Below are positions 53,707 through 62,912 of a DNA stretch of 64,000 nt, one piece after another. Position numbers and translations under genes: made by a program. The stretch's first letter is position 1. Each line of letters opens with the position of its first letter. Source of the stretch: Luxibacter massiliensis (GTDB lineage Bacteria; Bacillota; Clostridia; Lachnospirales; Lachnospiraceae); the NCBI RefSeq assembly GCF_900604355.1, contig NZ_UWOE01000001.1, positions 2,542,001 through 2,606,000 on the forward strand, written 5' to 3'. The notes beneath the pieces are model-generated. The model saw only the letters and a program-made list of their open reading frames with translations. It was not told where the DNA came from and ran no database searches.

Positions 53707-55119
53707 CTAAAACCTAAAATACAAAAATGGATTGAATGATTCTGTGACCATGTATACAATCGAAATAAGAAAAATCCCTATATAGACAACACCTGCCGCA
53801 GCTTTTCTAGTCCGGACAGTATTAAAACTATCTATAATATGGCTGATCACGTTGCTGCCTCTCTTTGACGAACCCAGAATAGCCAGAAGAAGAAGCAGCC
53901 AGTTTGTCAAAATATAAAACATTCCCTGCTTATCTATAAAGGCAGAAGCCCCTGGGCCGAACATGGCGCTGATATACTGAAATGTATAGCCGATATTGGG
54001 GCTGAAAAAGAACACCCAGCCTATAAAAACCAGTATCAGTGTATATATATGCCCTACCGCCGGAGACATCCTTTCAACAGCGCTTCCCCAGACAAATTTC
54101 TCTAAAATAAGGAGAATTCCATAGTACAGCCCCCAGAACAGAAAATTCCAGGCCGATCCATGCCACAGTCCTGTCAGCATCCATACAATCAGCAAGTTTT
54201 TAATCTGCCTGGACGCACCATGCCTGTTTCCCCCCAGGGGAATGTAAACATACTCCCTGAACCACGTGCCCAGTGAGATATGCCACCTTCGCCAGAATTC
54301 TGTAACGCTGCGTGATATATAGGGATATTCAAAATTCTTCCTGAACTCAAATCCAAACATACGGCCTAACCCCACTGCCATGTCAGAATATCCACTGAAA
54401 TCAAAATAAATTTGAAATGCATAGGCCCCGCACCCTATCCATGCCGTCAGAACGGAAAAGCGCCCTGGCTGCAGTGCAAATATCTGTTCAAAGAGCTGCC
54501 CTGCAGAGTTTGCCAGTATGACTTTCTTTGCAAGCCCCACAATAAAATACTGTGCCCCGCTCCCGAATTTCCTGACATTCATCGTACGGTGGTTAAGCTG
54601 CGCCTCAATGTCAACATAGCGGACAATAGGCCCGGCAATCAACTGGGGAAACATAGAGATGTAGAGAGCAAAATACATCAAATTTTTCTGTGGCCTTACA
54701 GTCCCTCTATAAACGTCAATAATATAAGATAAAGCCTGGAATGTATAAAATGATATCCCGACGGGCAGGGGAAGTTCTCTGTAAGGGATATCTACAGGAA
54801 GCACAGCATTCACTGTATCCAGCAGAAATCCATAGTATTTAAAAAATCCCAACAGTAAAAGATTAATAGAAACTGCAAATATAAGGCTGCGCCTGCACAG
54901 TTGGTGAACCCGCCTTTTCTCCTCAATATCCAACCCGCATACATAATTCAGCAAAATGGATAACAACATCAATAGGATATATACTGGCTCCCCCCACGCA
55001 TAAAAAATCAGGCTGGCTGCCAGCATAACCGCATTTTTAAAATTAGGCGGAACAATATAATACAGTGCCAGGAAAACTGGCAGAAAAATAAATAAAAATG
55101 TAATACTGCTGAATACCAT
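53707..55119 (-). CDS. MBOAT family O-acyltransferase (AlgI/DltB-like)
   Basis: The 470-residue polytopic protein matches AlgI: FWRRWHISLGTWFREYVYIP, PLGGNRHG and the catalytic His in LWHGSAWNFLFWG. It probably moves acetyl groups across the membrane to a surface polymer, together with the DHHW and SGNH proteins encoded around it. It starts 28 bases after the DUF4358 gene ends. Confidence 0.95.
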   Translation of the reverse strand: MVFSSITFLFIFLPVFLALYYIVPPNFKNAVMLAASLIFYAWGEPVYILLMLLSILLNYVCGLDIEEKRRVHQLCRRSLIFAVSINLLLLGFFKYYGFLLDTVNAVLPVDIPYRELPLPVGISFYTFQALSYIIDVYRGTVRPQKNLMYFALYISMFPQLIAGPIVRYVDIEAQLNHRTMNVRKFGSGAQYFIVGLAKKVILANSAGQLFEQIFALQPGRFSVLTAWIGCGAYAFQIYFDFSGYSDMAVGLGRMFGFEFRKNFEYPYISRSVTEFWRRWHISLGTWFREYVYIPLGGNRHGASRQIKNLLIVWMLTGLWHGSAWNFLFWGLYYGILLILEKFVWGSAVERMSPAVGHIYTLILVFIGWVFFFSPNIGYTFQYISAMFGPGASAFIDKQGMFYILTNWLLLLLAILGSSKRGSNVISHIIDSFNTVRTRKAAAGVVYIGIFLISIVYMVTESFNPFLYFRF

Positions 55120-55147
55120 GCTCTCTTTTTATTTCCTCTCCTGTAAC

Positions 55148-55672
55148 TTATAAACTCTTTGAGAAAGCCTCCTTATACTGCTCCGCCTCTGATGAAACAG
55201 CAAGAAATATATATTTCCCCCTGACAGACAACTGGGCCTGCTCGATCAACTGAGCCTGCTTGGGAGCATATCCCGAAAAATCATTCTTTCTGTTCTCAAG
55301 CCTTTTTTCAACTGCTGCCCTGACCTTCTGCACCTGCTCCTCTGTCCTGACCTTAATTAAGAGAACCTCCTCAGCAGACATGCTGGCCTCAGAAATGTAA
55401 AGCATTACGCCATCATAATCCGCACTGTTCAATCCGTAATAACGCTTCAGGCCCTGTACGTCAGTCTCGATGAGCACTTCTGTATCAAGAACAGACTCCA
55501 CAGAGCGTTGAACCTTTGAAAAAGATTTTGTGCTTCCGCTAGTAAATAGCAGCAGTAATACAATATAGGCAATTATAGCCGCCAGTATAAGGTATTTTAC
55601 TGCCGAAATCTGTCTTTGCCTCCTGCTTTTCCTACCGGGAAGCGCCCTTCTTCCGGTACTATAATTTGTCAT
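55148..55672 (-). CDS. DUF4358 domain protein with one membrane anchor
   Basis: The 174-residue protein has a basic N-terminus, a membrane segment (YLILAAIIAYIVLLLLF) and an outer domain typical of DUF4358 (YGLNSADYDGVMLYISEASM). These are often encoded beside MBOAT O-acyltransferases; the biochemical role is unknown. Its ATG overlaps the upstream stop codon as ATGA, with GGAGG before it. Confidence 0.85.
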   Translation of the reverse strand: MTNYSTGRRALPGRKSRRQRQISAVKYLILAAIIAYIVLLLLFTSGSTKSFSKVQRSVESVLDTEVLIETDVQGLKRYYGLNSADYDGVMLYISEASMSAEEVLLIKVRTEEQVQKVRAAVEKRLENRKNDFSGYAPKQAQLIEQAQLSVRGKYIFLAVSSEAEQYKEAFSKSL

Positions 55673-56436
55673 AAGGAAGCCACCTCCGCCATACGGTTCA
55701 GCCAATATGGATAAAAAGATATTTTGAAATGCACGCCGTCCTCTTCATAATATCTATCTGACACCAAATCTGTATGATCTATAAATGCAGTCTGCCTCTT
55801 ATCACACAGTTCCCTAAGAGCCTTATTATACTCGTCCAGCTTTTCATAGACCGGCTCCTCTTCTACCTCTTTATCCTGGACTGGAAGAATCGAATTCACA
55901 AAAATCTTAGTATCCGGCAGCTTTTTCTGTAATGTGTTAAGCAGGGAATCATACTGCTCAATAAATAACTGTGTGTCTCCATTTGTCCCCAGGATATCAT
56001 TCATCCCATAGGAAAGGAAAATAATCTGGGGATTCAGTTTCTCTGCTTTTTCTATCTGTTCATCCAAATCGTCGATCTCCACTCCGATCTTTGACAAAAC
56101 ACTGGATGCATTCAGCAAATCATATTCTATGAGGGCTTCTGATATAGAATCCCCCATCACTACTGAATTTGCAAATAATGCTTTATAATTTTTTTCAGTA
56201 TCTCCAGTCTCCTCTTGGGCGTCCGCCTGATCCTTTTCCTCCAGCTTTTGTATTTTACTCTCTATTTTTACTACATCCCCGGACTCCGCCTGCTTTAAAA
56301 CTGCTAGTCCTTCAGATGTATCTAGTTTTCTGTTCTTAAAACTGTCCACACCTTCAACCGTCAAAATCACAAGGAGAAGAAGGGCAATGACTGCACAGCA
56401 GTATATGAGCAGTTTTCGTCTTTTCTTTCTTACCAT
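55669..56436 (-). CDS. SGNH/GDSL hydrolase with N-terminal membrane anchor
   Basis: The 255-residue protein has a membrane anchor (LLIYCCAVIALLLLVILTV) and an extracellular SGNH domain: Ser in VMGDSISEALI, Gly and Asn in SYGMNDI, and Asp/His in DGVHFK. It probably deacetylates or transfers acyl groups on a surface glycan. It is first in the four-gene O-acylation set. Confidence 0.9.
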   Translation of the reverse strand: MVRKKRRKLLIYCCAVIALLLLVILTVEGVDSFKNRKLDTSEGLAVLKQAESGDVVKIESKIQKLEEKDQADAQEETGDTEKNYKALFANSVVMGDSISEALIEYDLLNASSVLSKIGVEIDDLDEQIEKAEKLNPQIIFLSYGMNDILGTNGDTQLFIEQYDSLLNTLQKKLPDTKIFVNSILPVQDKEVEEEPVYEKLDEYNKALRELCDKRQTAFIDHTDLVSDRYYEEDGVHFKISFYPYWLNRMAEVASL

Positions 56437-56586
56437 TTATATTTCAGACCTTTCCGCTTATCCTGTGGGTACATCTTATCATACTTTTTTTCCCAAAAAA
56501 AGTCAATGTTTCCGCCCCGTGCAGGGACTATATCACTGCTGTCCCCTTATGGATACGCCAAATATGCCTACGGCCGTCCTCCTATA

Positions 56587-56616
56587 TTGCAGGATAGCTC
56601 TATGGTATGCTATAAT
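56587..56616 (+). promoter_or_regulatory. Extended -10 promoter of the DUF5721 gene
   Basis: Plus strand: -10 TATAAT (56611-56616) preceded by TGC, giving an extended -10; a weak -35 TTGCAG (56587-56592) lies 18 bp upstream. It is divergent to the O-acylation genes. Confidence 0.6.
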
Positions 56617-56666
56617 ACTCTCGTTTATTAAAAATGTATGTATTTTCTGCGGAGGTTCTATATAAT

Positions 56667-57155
56667 ATGATTGCACTGCGGCTCACCAGCGTCAAGGATT
56701 TCATGTCACATTTACTGCTGTCCGAAACCTTTGATTCTTTTCTTTTTATTGAAGGGGAAATCGTCACTTTCAATACATTTACAATTGACGGCTACACACA
56801 GAAGGCTTTTTTCCCCGATGAAGAAGAGATTCCTGAGTATTCTTCATGGAGGGCCCTGCGCGACTACTGCCTTACACTAATTAAAGGGCGAAAAACCCCA
56901 TTGAGTTTCAAATTTATATTTAGTTTATCCCCCCATAATATAACCCGGCTAATTGAGCAGAACCATCTGGATTTTCAGCCTGAGGCAGTGGGAGGACTCT
57001 ATTTAAACATAAAATATGACGGAAGTAATCTGCTGAGTATTACTGGTACTTCCATGAAAACCTTTACCATGGATAAATCTCTGGAACAGGCCTGGGATAA
57101 AATGGTCCAGAAATTTTTCTCACAAAAACAAATAGCCTATGAGGTAGAAGGATAA
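56667..57155 (+). CDS. DUF5721 family protein
   Basis: The 162-residue protein starts MIALRLTSVKDFMSHLLLS and is acidic and soluble, without signal peptide or membrane segment. It resembles the DUF5721 family of Lachnospiraceae, whose function is unknown. The ATG at 56667 is chosen over an upstream one because GGAGG lies 11 bases before it. It has its own promoter and terminator. Confidence 0.75.
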   Translation: MIALRLTSVKDFMSHLLLSETFDSFLFIEGEIVTFNTFTIDGYTQKAFFPDEEEIPEYSSWRALRDYCLTLIKGRKTPLSFKFIFSLSPHNITRLIEQNHLDFQPEAVGGLYLNIKYDGSNLLSITGTSMKTFTMDKSLEQAWDKMVQKFFSQKQIAYEVEG

Positions 57156-57200
57156 GCGGCATAAAAATATCCTTGCACAGCCTGCAATGAAATAGAATGC

Positions 57201-57242
57201 AATATGGGCGCTGACAACCGCTGTCAGCGCCCAATATTTTGT
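57201..57242 (+). terminator. Terminator between DUF5721 and the sugar operon
   Basis: GGGCGCTGACA (57206-57216) and TGTCAGCGCCC (57222-57232) form a perfect 11-bp stem with a 5-base loop, followed on the plus strand by AATATTTTG. It lies just after the stop codon of the convergent isomerase gene on the other strand and may serve both. Confidence 0.85.
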
Positions 57243-57244
57243 CC

Positions 57245-57928
57245 CTATTTTCCGCATTCGTTACAGAGTGGATATAAAATTTCTTCGTCTTCCTCTATTT
57301 CGGAAAATCGTTTCTGTTCTTCTGCAAACACATTGTCCAGATTGTCATCGTTGATCTTGGACACTTCTCCCGCAACGAGATTTCCCGCACCTTTCTTAGC
57401 GCCGAACCGGTGATAGATTCCCGGAGTCAGGGAGATACTATTTCCCGGCATGATTTCCACGATTTTTCCCGCCTCAGTCTCATATTCCATACCGTCCATG
57501 AAGATTTTCACAGGAGTCTCATAATCGACTTTGCCGTCCGCTGTGGAATTATACAGTTCGATTTCCATAATCCCATTGCCCCTGTTAATGATGTCCTCCG
57601 TCTTATTGTTATGAAAATGAAGCGGAATCACTTGCTTTTCGGAGCTGTCAAACACAATAACCTTTTCACAGTACGGCACTCCGATATCAGGGTCATACAA
57701 GTACCCGTTTCGGATCGTAAAGAGGACTGCACCCACATGGGCAAAATCATCACTTCCAAAATCGGTCACATCCCACCCCAGCATCACCTTCCGAATCCGG
57801 CCGGTTCTTTCCCTCTTTTCTTTCCACTCTTGCGGCGTCCATTTAGAAAAGGACGGCAGTTTAAACTGAATCTTATCTAATGCCTCCTCCGCTGTTTTTA
57901 TTGCACGATTTATCTCAGAACGTTTCAT
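57245..57928 (-). CDS. D-lyxose/D-mannose isomerase (cupin)
   Basis: The enzyme interconverts D-lyxose and D-xylulose or D-mannose and D-fructose. The 227-residue cupin shows the metal site in PLHFHNNKTED near residue 101 with H-x-H and a later His in TPGIYHRFGAK; the N-terminal WTPQEWKEK region is typical. It is the last gene of the sugar operon. A glycolytic or pentose role follows from the transporter genes upstream. Confidence 0.88.
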   Translation of the reverse strand: MKRSEINRAIKTAEEALDKIQFKLPSFSKWTPQEWKEKRERTGRIRKVMLGWDVTDFGSDDFAHVGAVLFTIRNGYLYDPDIGVPYCEKVIVFDSSEKQVIPLHFHNNKTEDIINRGNGIMEIELYNSTADGKVDYETPVKIFMDGMEYETEAGKIVEIMPGNSISLTPGIYHRFGAKKGAGNLVAGEVSKINDDNLDNVFAEEQKRFSEIEEDEEILYPLCNECGK

Positions 57929-57958
57929 CGGATAACCCTTCTTTCTTTTACTGTCTTT

Positions 57959-58276
57959 CTACTGTTGATAAAATATCGTTTCCATCTCACACCATAGCTC
58001 ATCGTCTGCGGCATCCTCCACCGGAGTCTGACACGCATCTGTCTCTTTCAGCCAGTCCTTTGTCAGATGATCGAGACGTTCCATATCTGCCTCGTAGTCT
58101 GTCCCTATGTACTCAAAATATGAAAACAGCATCTCTCCTTTGACAAATATTGAAAAATTCCGTATGCCACATGCGTAGATTGCCTTACTCACCTCCGACC
58201 ATGGATTTGCATGGAGTTCTATGTACCGGTCTTTCATTTCCAATTTAACTTTTACAATTCTTCCAACCCGTTTCAT
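57959..58276 (-). CDS. L-rhamnose mutarotase-like protein
   Basis: The 105-residue protein has the length and fold of RhaM, which speeds the alpha/beta change of L-rhamnose. Visible family features are YIELHANPW, a catalytic His there, and NFSIFVKGEMLFSYFEY. The ATG at 58276 has AAGGGG upstream; an upstream ATG overlaps the binding-protein gene and is less likely. Combined with a lyxose isomerase, the true sugar may differ from rhamnose. Confidence 0.88.
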   Translation of the reverse strand: MKRVGRIVKVKLEMKDRYIELHANPWSEVSKAIYACGIRNFSIFVKGEMLFSYFEYIGTDYEADMERLDHLTKDWLKETDACQTPVEDAADDELWCEMETIFYQQ

Positions 58277-58289
58277 CGCTGCCCCTTTC

Positions 58290-59402
58290 TTACTTTCCTG
58301 GAGCATTAAAACGGTCTGCCCAGACTGCTGCCATTTCCATTGTCGCCTCCTTCTGTGTCTCTTCTACTTTATCCACATTGTCATTTGTGATATAGAAAGA
58401 ACCGGAGTCGATGAGGAAATCCTCATCTTCTTTGTATGTCCAACCGTCTGTCAGCATCTTCAGAGTAACGGTGGCCAGATATGCCTGTCCCCATGGATTC
58501 TGTGCCATCGTCCCGTCTAACGCACCGCTCTTGATTCCGTCCAACACTGCCTCATCGGTATCACATCCGATAGCATGTACTTCGCTGTACTTTTCGTCCG
58601 CCAGAATTTTCGCAAGGGAAACCGAAGGATAATATGCCGTACTGATAAACCCCTTGATTTGGTTGCCTTTCGCTGCCAAAATATTTTCGATTGCTGTCAT
58701 GGACGCTTCCGAATCATCGATGTCCCCAATGATCTGTACCAGTTCTACCTCATCGTATTCATTGCATGCATCTTCGATTGCCTGCATACGCTGCTGTGTG
58801 TTTGTGTCCGTCACCGCACCACAAAGTCCAACCACTCCGCCTTTCTTTCCCATCGCTTCAATCAGGTTAATCGTTCCGTCATATGCTGCCTGATAGACAT
58901 CTGTCGCAAGTGTCAGTGTTGCCTGGGAAGGGGTATCCGGAGAGCCTCCCACACATACCACTGGAACTCCGGAACTAACCATCTTGGAAATTTGTTCATT
59001 TCCTGCTACCGGATCCGATGTCATCATATAAATTCCTTTCAGACCTTTTGCAATCAGACCGTCCAGAATTGTATTCTGGTCGTTCTGCACCCAGTCTTTC
59101 GGGGCGTCAAATTCCGTCTTTAAAATGCCCAATTCCTCGGCCGCTTCATCTGCCGCTCCCTGCATCGGATCGCTATAAGAATTGATAGCTCCAAACACAC
59201 CGCCGAACTGATAATCTTTTTCACTTTTTCCTTCTGCCGGACCGTAATCTACCACATCTTTCCACACACTTTCCTCATAGGCAGCCGACGGTTCTTTTTT
59301 GGCAGAAGTATCCCCGGAAGAACTCCCCCCATTCCCGCAGCCTGCAAGAATCCCCGTCAACATAGATACACAAACCAATAAACTGATCGCTTTTTTTCTC
59401 AT
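58290..59402 (-). CDS. Sugar ABC transporter substrate-binding lipoprotein (type I)
   Basis: The 370-residue protein has a lipoprotein signal with lipobox LAGC near residue 20, a low-complexity linker and a type I periplasmic-binding fold of the RbsB kind. It delivers a monosaccharide to the two permeases and ATPase encoded upstream. The ATG at 59402 has GAGGAG upstream, chosen over an open frame 48 bases longer. The first proline codons are all CCG, unlike the core genes. Confidence 0.92.
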   Translation of the reverse strand: MRKKAISLLVCVSMLTGILAGCGNGGSSSGDTSAKKEPSAAYEESVWKDVVDYGPAEGKSEKDYQFGGVFGAINSYSDPMQGAADEAAEELGILKTEFDAPKDWVQNDQNTILDGLIAKGLKGIYMMTSDPVAGNEQISKMVSSGVPVVCVGGSPDTPSQATLTLATDVYQAAYDGTINLIEAMGKKGGVVGLCGAVTDTNTQQRMQAIEDACNEYDEVELVQIIGDIDDSEASMTAIENILAAKGNQIKGFISTAYYPSVSLAKILADEKYSEVHAIGCDTDEAVLDGIKSGALDGTMAQNPWGQAYLATVTLKMLTDGWTYKEDEDFLIDSGSFYITNDNVDKVEETQKEATMEMAAVWADRFNAPGK

Positions 59403-59451
59403 AACCTTTCTCCTCTCTATTCGTCTTATTTGCATTGTTTCGTATAGCAAA

Positions 59452-60957
59452 TCAAAGTAAAATACTTCCCATGACCTTTGTGCTCATACTTCCATAGTCT
59501 TTATTATTTTTCAGTTCCCCTTTGATCTCATTGTCACGAAATATAATAATCCGGTCTGCAAGATTTACAAGTTCTCCCATATCCGATGAAATCACGATTA
59601 CAGAGATGCCCTGTTTTGACAATTCATAGATCAATGTGTGAATCTCCCCCTTTGTATTGACATCAATCCCCACTGTCGGCTCATCGATAATCATAATTTT
59701 GGGATTCACGCACAGTCCTTTTGCAATGCAGATCTTCTGCTGATTTCCACCACTGAGACTCGCCGTCTCCACAAAGATGTCCTTTGCCTTGATACTGAGA
59801 GATTTCCGGTAAGTCTCCGTAATCTCGTTCTGTTTTTTGTAGGAAACAAATCCGCCCTTTTTACAGATCTGTTTTAGCGCTATGATTCCGATATTGTCTG
59901 TGATGCTATGCTGTAAAAACAGACCCTCCTCTTTCCGATTCTCGGAGATATAACAAATCCGGTACTTTTCAAACGCCTCTTCATAACTTCCAATTTTCAC
60001 CGCTTTCCCGTTCAGGAAAATCTGTCCTTCTCTGACCGGATCGATTCCAATGATTTCTCTGGCGCACTCTGTACGCCCGGAGCCGACCAGTCCGTACCAG
60101 CCTAATATCTCACCTTTTTTCAGATGAAAGGATTTCGGGACGGGATTCTTCCTGCTCTGTATCTCTTTCGCCTCCAGAACGACAGGGGTATTGGAAAAAT
60201 CACGTGTCTCATATGTAGCTGTCTCGTGCTTTCTGCCAACCATCAATTCAATGAGTCCGTCTTTGTCAAGCTCCGACGCAGGAAGTGTTTCCCCTACATT
60301 TTTTCCGTCCCGGATAACGGTAATACTATCGGCAATCTCAAATATCTCCTCCAGTTTATGGCTGATATAGATAATCGAGACTCCTTCTTTCTTCAGCTGT
60401 TTTACCGTGTCCAAAAGAATCTGTGCTTCCGTCAGCGAAATGGACGCCGTAGGTTCGTCCAGCAGAAGTACTTTGGAATCCATACACATCGCTCTCGCAA
60501 TTTCAAGCATCTGTTTCTTCCCTGAAGTCAGTTTCTCGATGTTCTGTTTGGGATCTAAGTCTAGTCCCACTCTCTCCATCGCCTTTTCTGCCCTAATATT
60601 CATCTCCTTTTTATCTATCCATTTCTTTTTTCCCGTTGACACATCCATAAAGCAGATATTTTCTGCGATGTCAAATGTATCAATCAGATTCCGCTCCTGA
60701 TGGACAACGCCGATTCCAAGATCGAACGCCTTCCCGGGACTTCCTATTTTCTCCTCTTTTCCGTCTACCTTTAATTTTCCTTCCGTGGGCTCGAACACCC
60801 CGGAGATAATGTTAATCAGAGTAGATTTCCCAGCCCCGTTCTCCCCCACAAGCGCATGGACTTCTCCTTTTTTGATTCGGAAAGAAACATGATCCAGAGC
60901 TTTCACTCCCGGAAAAATCTTCGTAATATTTTCCAGTTCCAGAATATAGTCTGACAT
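59452..60957 (-). CDS. Sugar ABC transporter ATP-binding protein (RbsA/MglA type)
   Basis: The 501-residue protein has two nucleotide-binding domains. The first has Walker A GENGAGKSTLINI and signature LTSGKKQML, with DEPTAS; the second has the degenerate GLVGSGRTECAREI and LSGGNQQK with DEPTVGID. This fused form is typical of monosaccharide importers of the CUT2 class. It lies 18 bases after the permease gene upstream of it. Confidence 0.95.
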   Translation of the reverse strand: MSDYILELENITKIFPGVKALDHVSFRIKKGEVHALVGENGAGKSTLINIISGVFEPTEGKLKVDGKEEKIGSPGKAFDLGIGVVHQERNLIDTFDIAENICFMDVSTGKKKWIDKKEMNIRAEKAMERVGLDLDPKQNIEKLTSGKKQMLEIARAMCMDSKVLLLDEPTASISLTEAQILLDTVKQLKKEGVSIIYISHKLEEIFEIADSITVIRDGKNVGETLPASELDKDGLIELMVGRKHETATYETRDFSNTPVVLEAKEIQSRKNPVPKSFHLKKGEILGWYGLVGSGRTECAREIIGIDPVREGQIFLNGKAVKIGSYEEAFEKYRICYISENRKEEGLFLQHSITDNIGIIALKQICKKGGFVSYKKQNEITETYRKSLSIKAKDIFVETASLSGGNQQKICIAKGLCVNPKIMIIDEPTVGIDVNTKGEIHTLIYELSKQGISVIVISSDMGELVNLADRIIIFRDNEIKGELKNNKDYGSMSTKVMGSILL

Positions 60958-60975
60958 TATGATTCCCCACTTTCT

Positions 60976-61926
60976 TTACTTTTTCATATCACGTATACGG
61001 TCCAGAGCCATGATTCCGATAATCACGATTCCATTTATAAGCTCTGTCCAGTACACATCTACTCCGAGATGTACCAGTGCATTTTCAATAATGGTAAGTA
61101 CAAGCGCACCAAGAACCACACCGAATACGTCGACCTTTCCGCCTGCCTGTCTCGTTCCTCCGATCAGTGGAGCCGCAAATGACTGAAGCATCCAGTCGGA
61201 ACCAATATCCGGCTGTGCAGAACCGACACGCATTACGACGAGCATTCCCGCGATTGCTGCGATGATGCTTGCGATGATATTCACCGCCATGATTGTCTTG
61301 AATCTGGAAATTCCATACAGTTCAGCCGCCTTTGGATTGGCCCCAAAAGCAAGAATCTGCCTCCCCGCCTTCGCATACCGGAACATCATCCAGACAGCAG
61401 TCAAAAGCGCTGCTGCGACTAAGACGGATGTGGGAAATACCCCTATTTTACTGTTACCGATTGCAAGGAACCCAGGCGGGATATTACTCACGCCATGACC
61501 AGTTGTAATCATATAAATAATTCCAGTGAATACGGAGTTGGTTGCCAGCGTCGTCAGAAAACTTGCGACACCCACTCCCCCGTTCCTATAAATTAAAAGT
61601 CCGTTCACAATGCCACACACGACGCCCGTCAGAATCCCGGCAAGAACTGCCAGCAGAGGCAAAACACCTGCATTCTGCATCAGCATACTGCTCAATATTG
61701 CCGACATCGCTCCTGTTGCTCCTATAGAAACGTTCATCCCGCCGCTTGCGATACTCACCATCTGGGACAAACCGACCAGTGTTGTCACAGACAGAACTTT
61801 CAGCAGGGCGCTTATATTATCACCCGATAAATAATTCTTTTTTAACACGCACATAACCGCGATCATACAGAGTATAATTAAAGACACACTGAAAGCATTT
61901 GATTTCCTGATTTCTTTGAACCCCAT
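60976..61926 (-). CDS. Sugar ABC transporter permease (RbsC type), second
   Basis: The 316-residue protein has about ten membrane segments and the BPD-type pattern LSVTTLVGLSQMVSIASGGMN followed by SIGATGAMSAI. With the other permease it forms a heterodimeric channel. It starts two bases after the upstream permease gene ends. Confidence 0.93.
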   Translation of the reverse strand: MGFKEIRKSNAFSVSLIILCMIAVMCVLKKNYLSGDNISALLKVLSVTTLVGLSQMVSIASGGMNVSIGATGAMSAILSSMLMQNAGVLPLLAVLAGILTGVVCGIVNGLLIYRNGGVGVASFLTTLATNSVFTGIIYMITTGHGVSNIPPGFLAIGNSKIGVFPTSVLVAAALLTAVWMMFRYAKAGRQILAFGANPKAAELYGISRFKTIMAVNIIASIIAAIAGMLVVMRVGSAQPDIGSDWMLQSFAAPLIGGTRQAGGKVDVFGVVLGALVLTIIENALVHLGVDVYWTELINGIVIIGIMALDRIRDMKK

Positions 61927-61928
61927 CC

Positions 61929-62912
61929 TTATGCCCCCCTCTTCACCGCATTTTTCGCCTGATTATTCATCATCGTCCTACGCATCCGATCCACCTCATA
62001 AGCCAGAAGGAGGATGATGCCCAATGCCGCATTGGTCGCATAAGAACTGATTCCCCATAGAACGATTGCATTGTTGATCAGTACCATCAGAATCCCTCCG
62101 AGAAATGTTCCGATTACATTCACTTTACCTCCCGATAACAGCGTCCCCCCAAGTACTGGAACAACGAACGATGTCAGCATCCAGTCATCTCCGATAGATA
62201 GCTGTACGCTTCCGAACCGAGAAACCTGAAGAATAGCCGCCGCTGCACAAAGCACCCCGCTCAGGCAGTGACCGATGATCACAGTCCGGTCATAATTGAT
62301 TCCCGAGTAAACGGCTGCCGTTTTGTTGGCCCCGCACGCCAGAAGCCTCTTTCCGATTTTCCGATAGCGAATCAGTACAAATATGACTGCGCAAATGAAA
62401 ACCGCGATGAATAGTGTAATCGGAAATACCGATAAAAACCTGCTGTTTCCGAACTCTTTAAATCCTGCGGAAAGATTTGAAAACGGCTGTCCTTTTGTAA
62501 TTACAAGAGCCATACCTTTATACAGGCTCAAAAGCGCCAGAGAAATAATAAACGGATTGATTCCCGTTTTCGTAATCATAATCCCCTGAATCACCCCCTG
62601 AACGGTCCCCGCCACACATGCGGCAAGTATGCACACCACTGTCGGTAAACCCAGGGACTGCATAGTAATTCCGAATACGACGCTGGACAATACACCGATA
62701 GAACCTACTGCAAGATTCATCTGCCCTAAGGACAGGACAACCATCTGGGATAACCCTACAATCACATAAATCGGTACGGATTGGAAAACCGAATACATAT
62801 TATATGAAGATAAAAATCCTTCACTCGCCGCAGACAGCAGACAGAACATAATCATAATCGGCACAATTACACTTGACAGATCCGCCTGCAGTAACTGTTT
62901 TATTTTCTTCAT
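61929..62912 (-). CDS. Sugar ABC transporter permease (RbsC type), first
   Basis: The 327-residue protein has about ten membrane segments and the pattern VGLSQMVVLSLGQMNLAVGSI. It is similar to but distinct from the second permease. Its start overlaps the upstream binding-protein gene in an ATGA arrangement. Confidence 0.93.
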   Translation of the reverse strand: MKKIKQLLQADLSSVIVPIMIMFCLLSAASEGFLSSYNMYSVFQSVPIYVIVGLSQMVVLSLGQMNLAVGSIGVLSSVVFGITMQSLGLPTVVCILAACVAGTVQGVIQGIMITKTGINPFIISLALLSLYKGMALVITKGQPFSNLSAGFKEFGNSRFLSVFPITLFIAVFICAVIFVLIRYRKIGKRLLACGANKTAAVYSGINYDRTVIIGHCLSGVLCAAAAILQVSRFGSVQLSIGDDWMLTSFVVPVLGGTLLSGGKVNVIGTFLGGILMVLINNAIVLWGISSYATNAALGIILLLAYEVDRMRRTMMNNQAKNAVKRGA

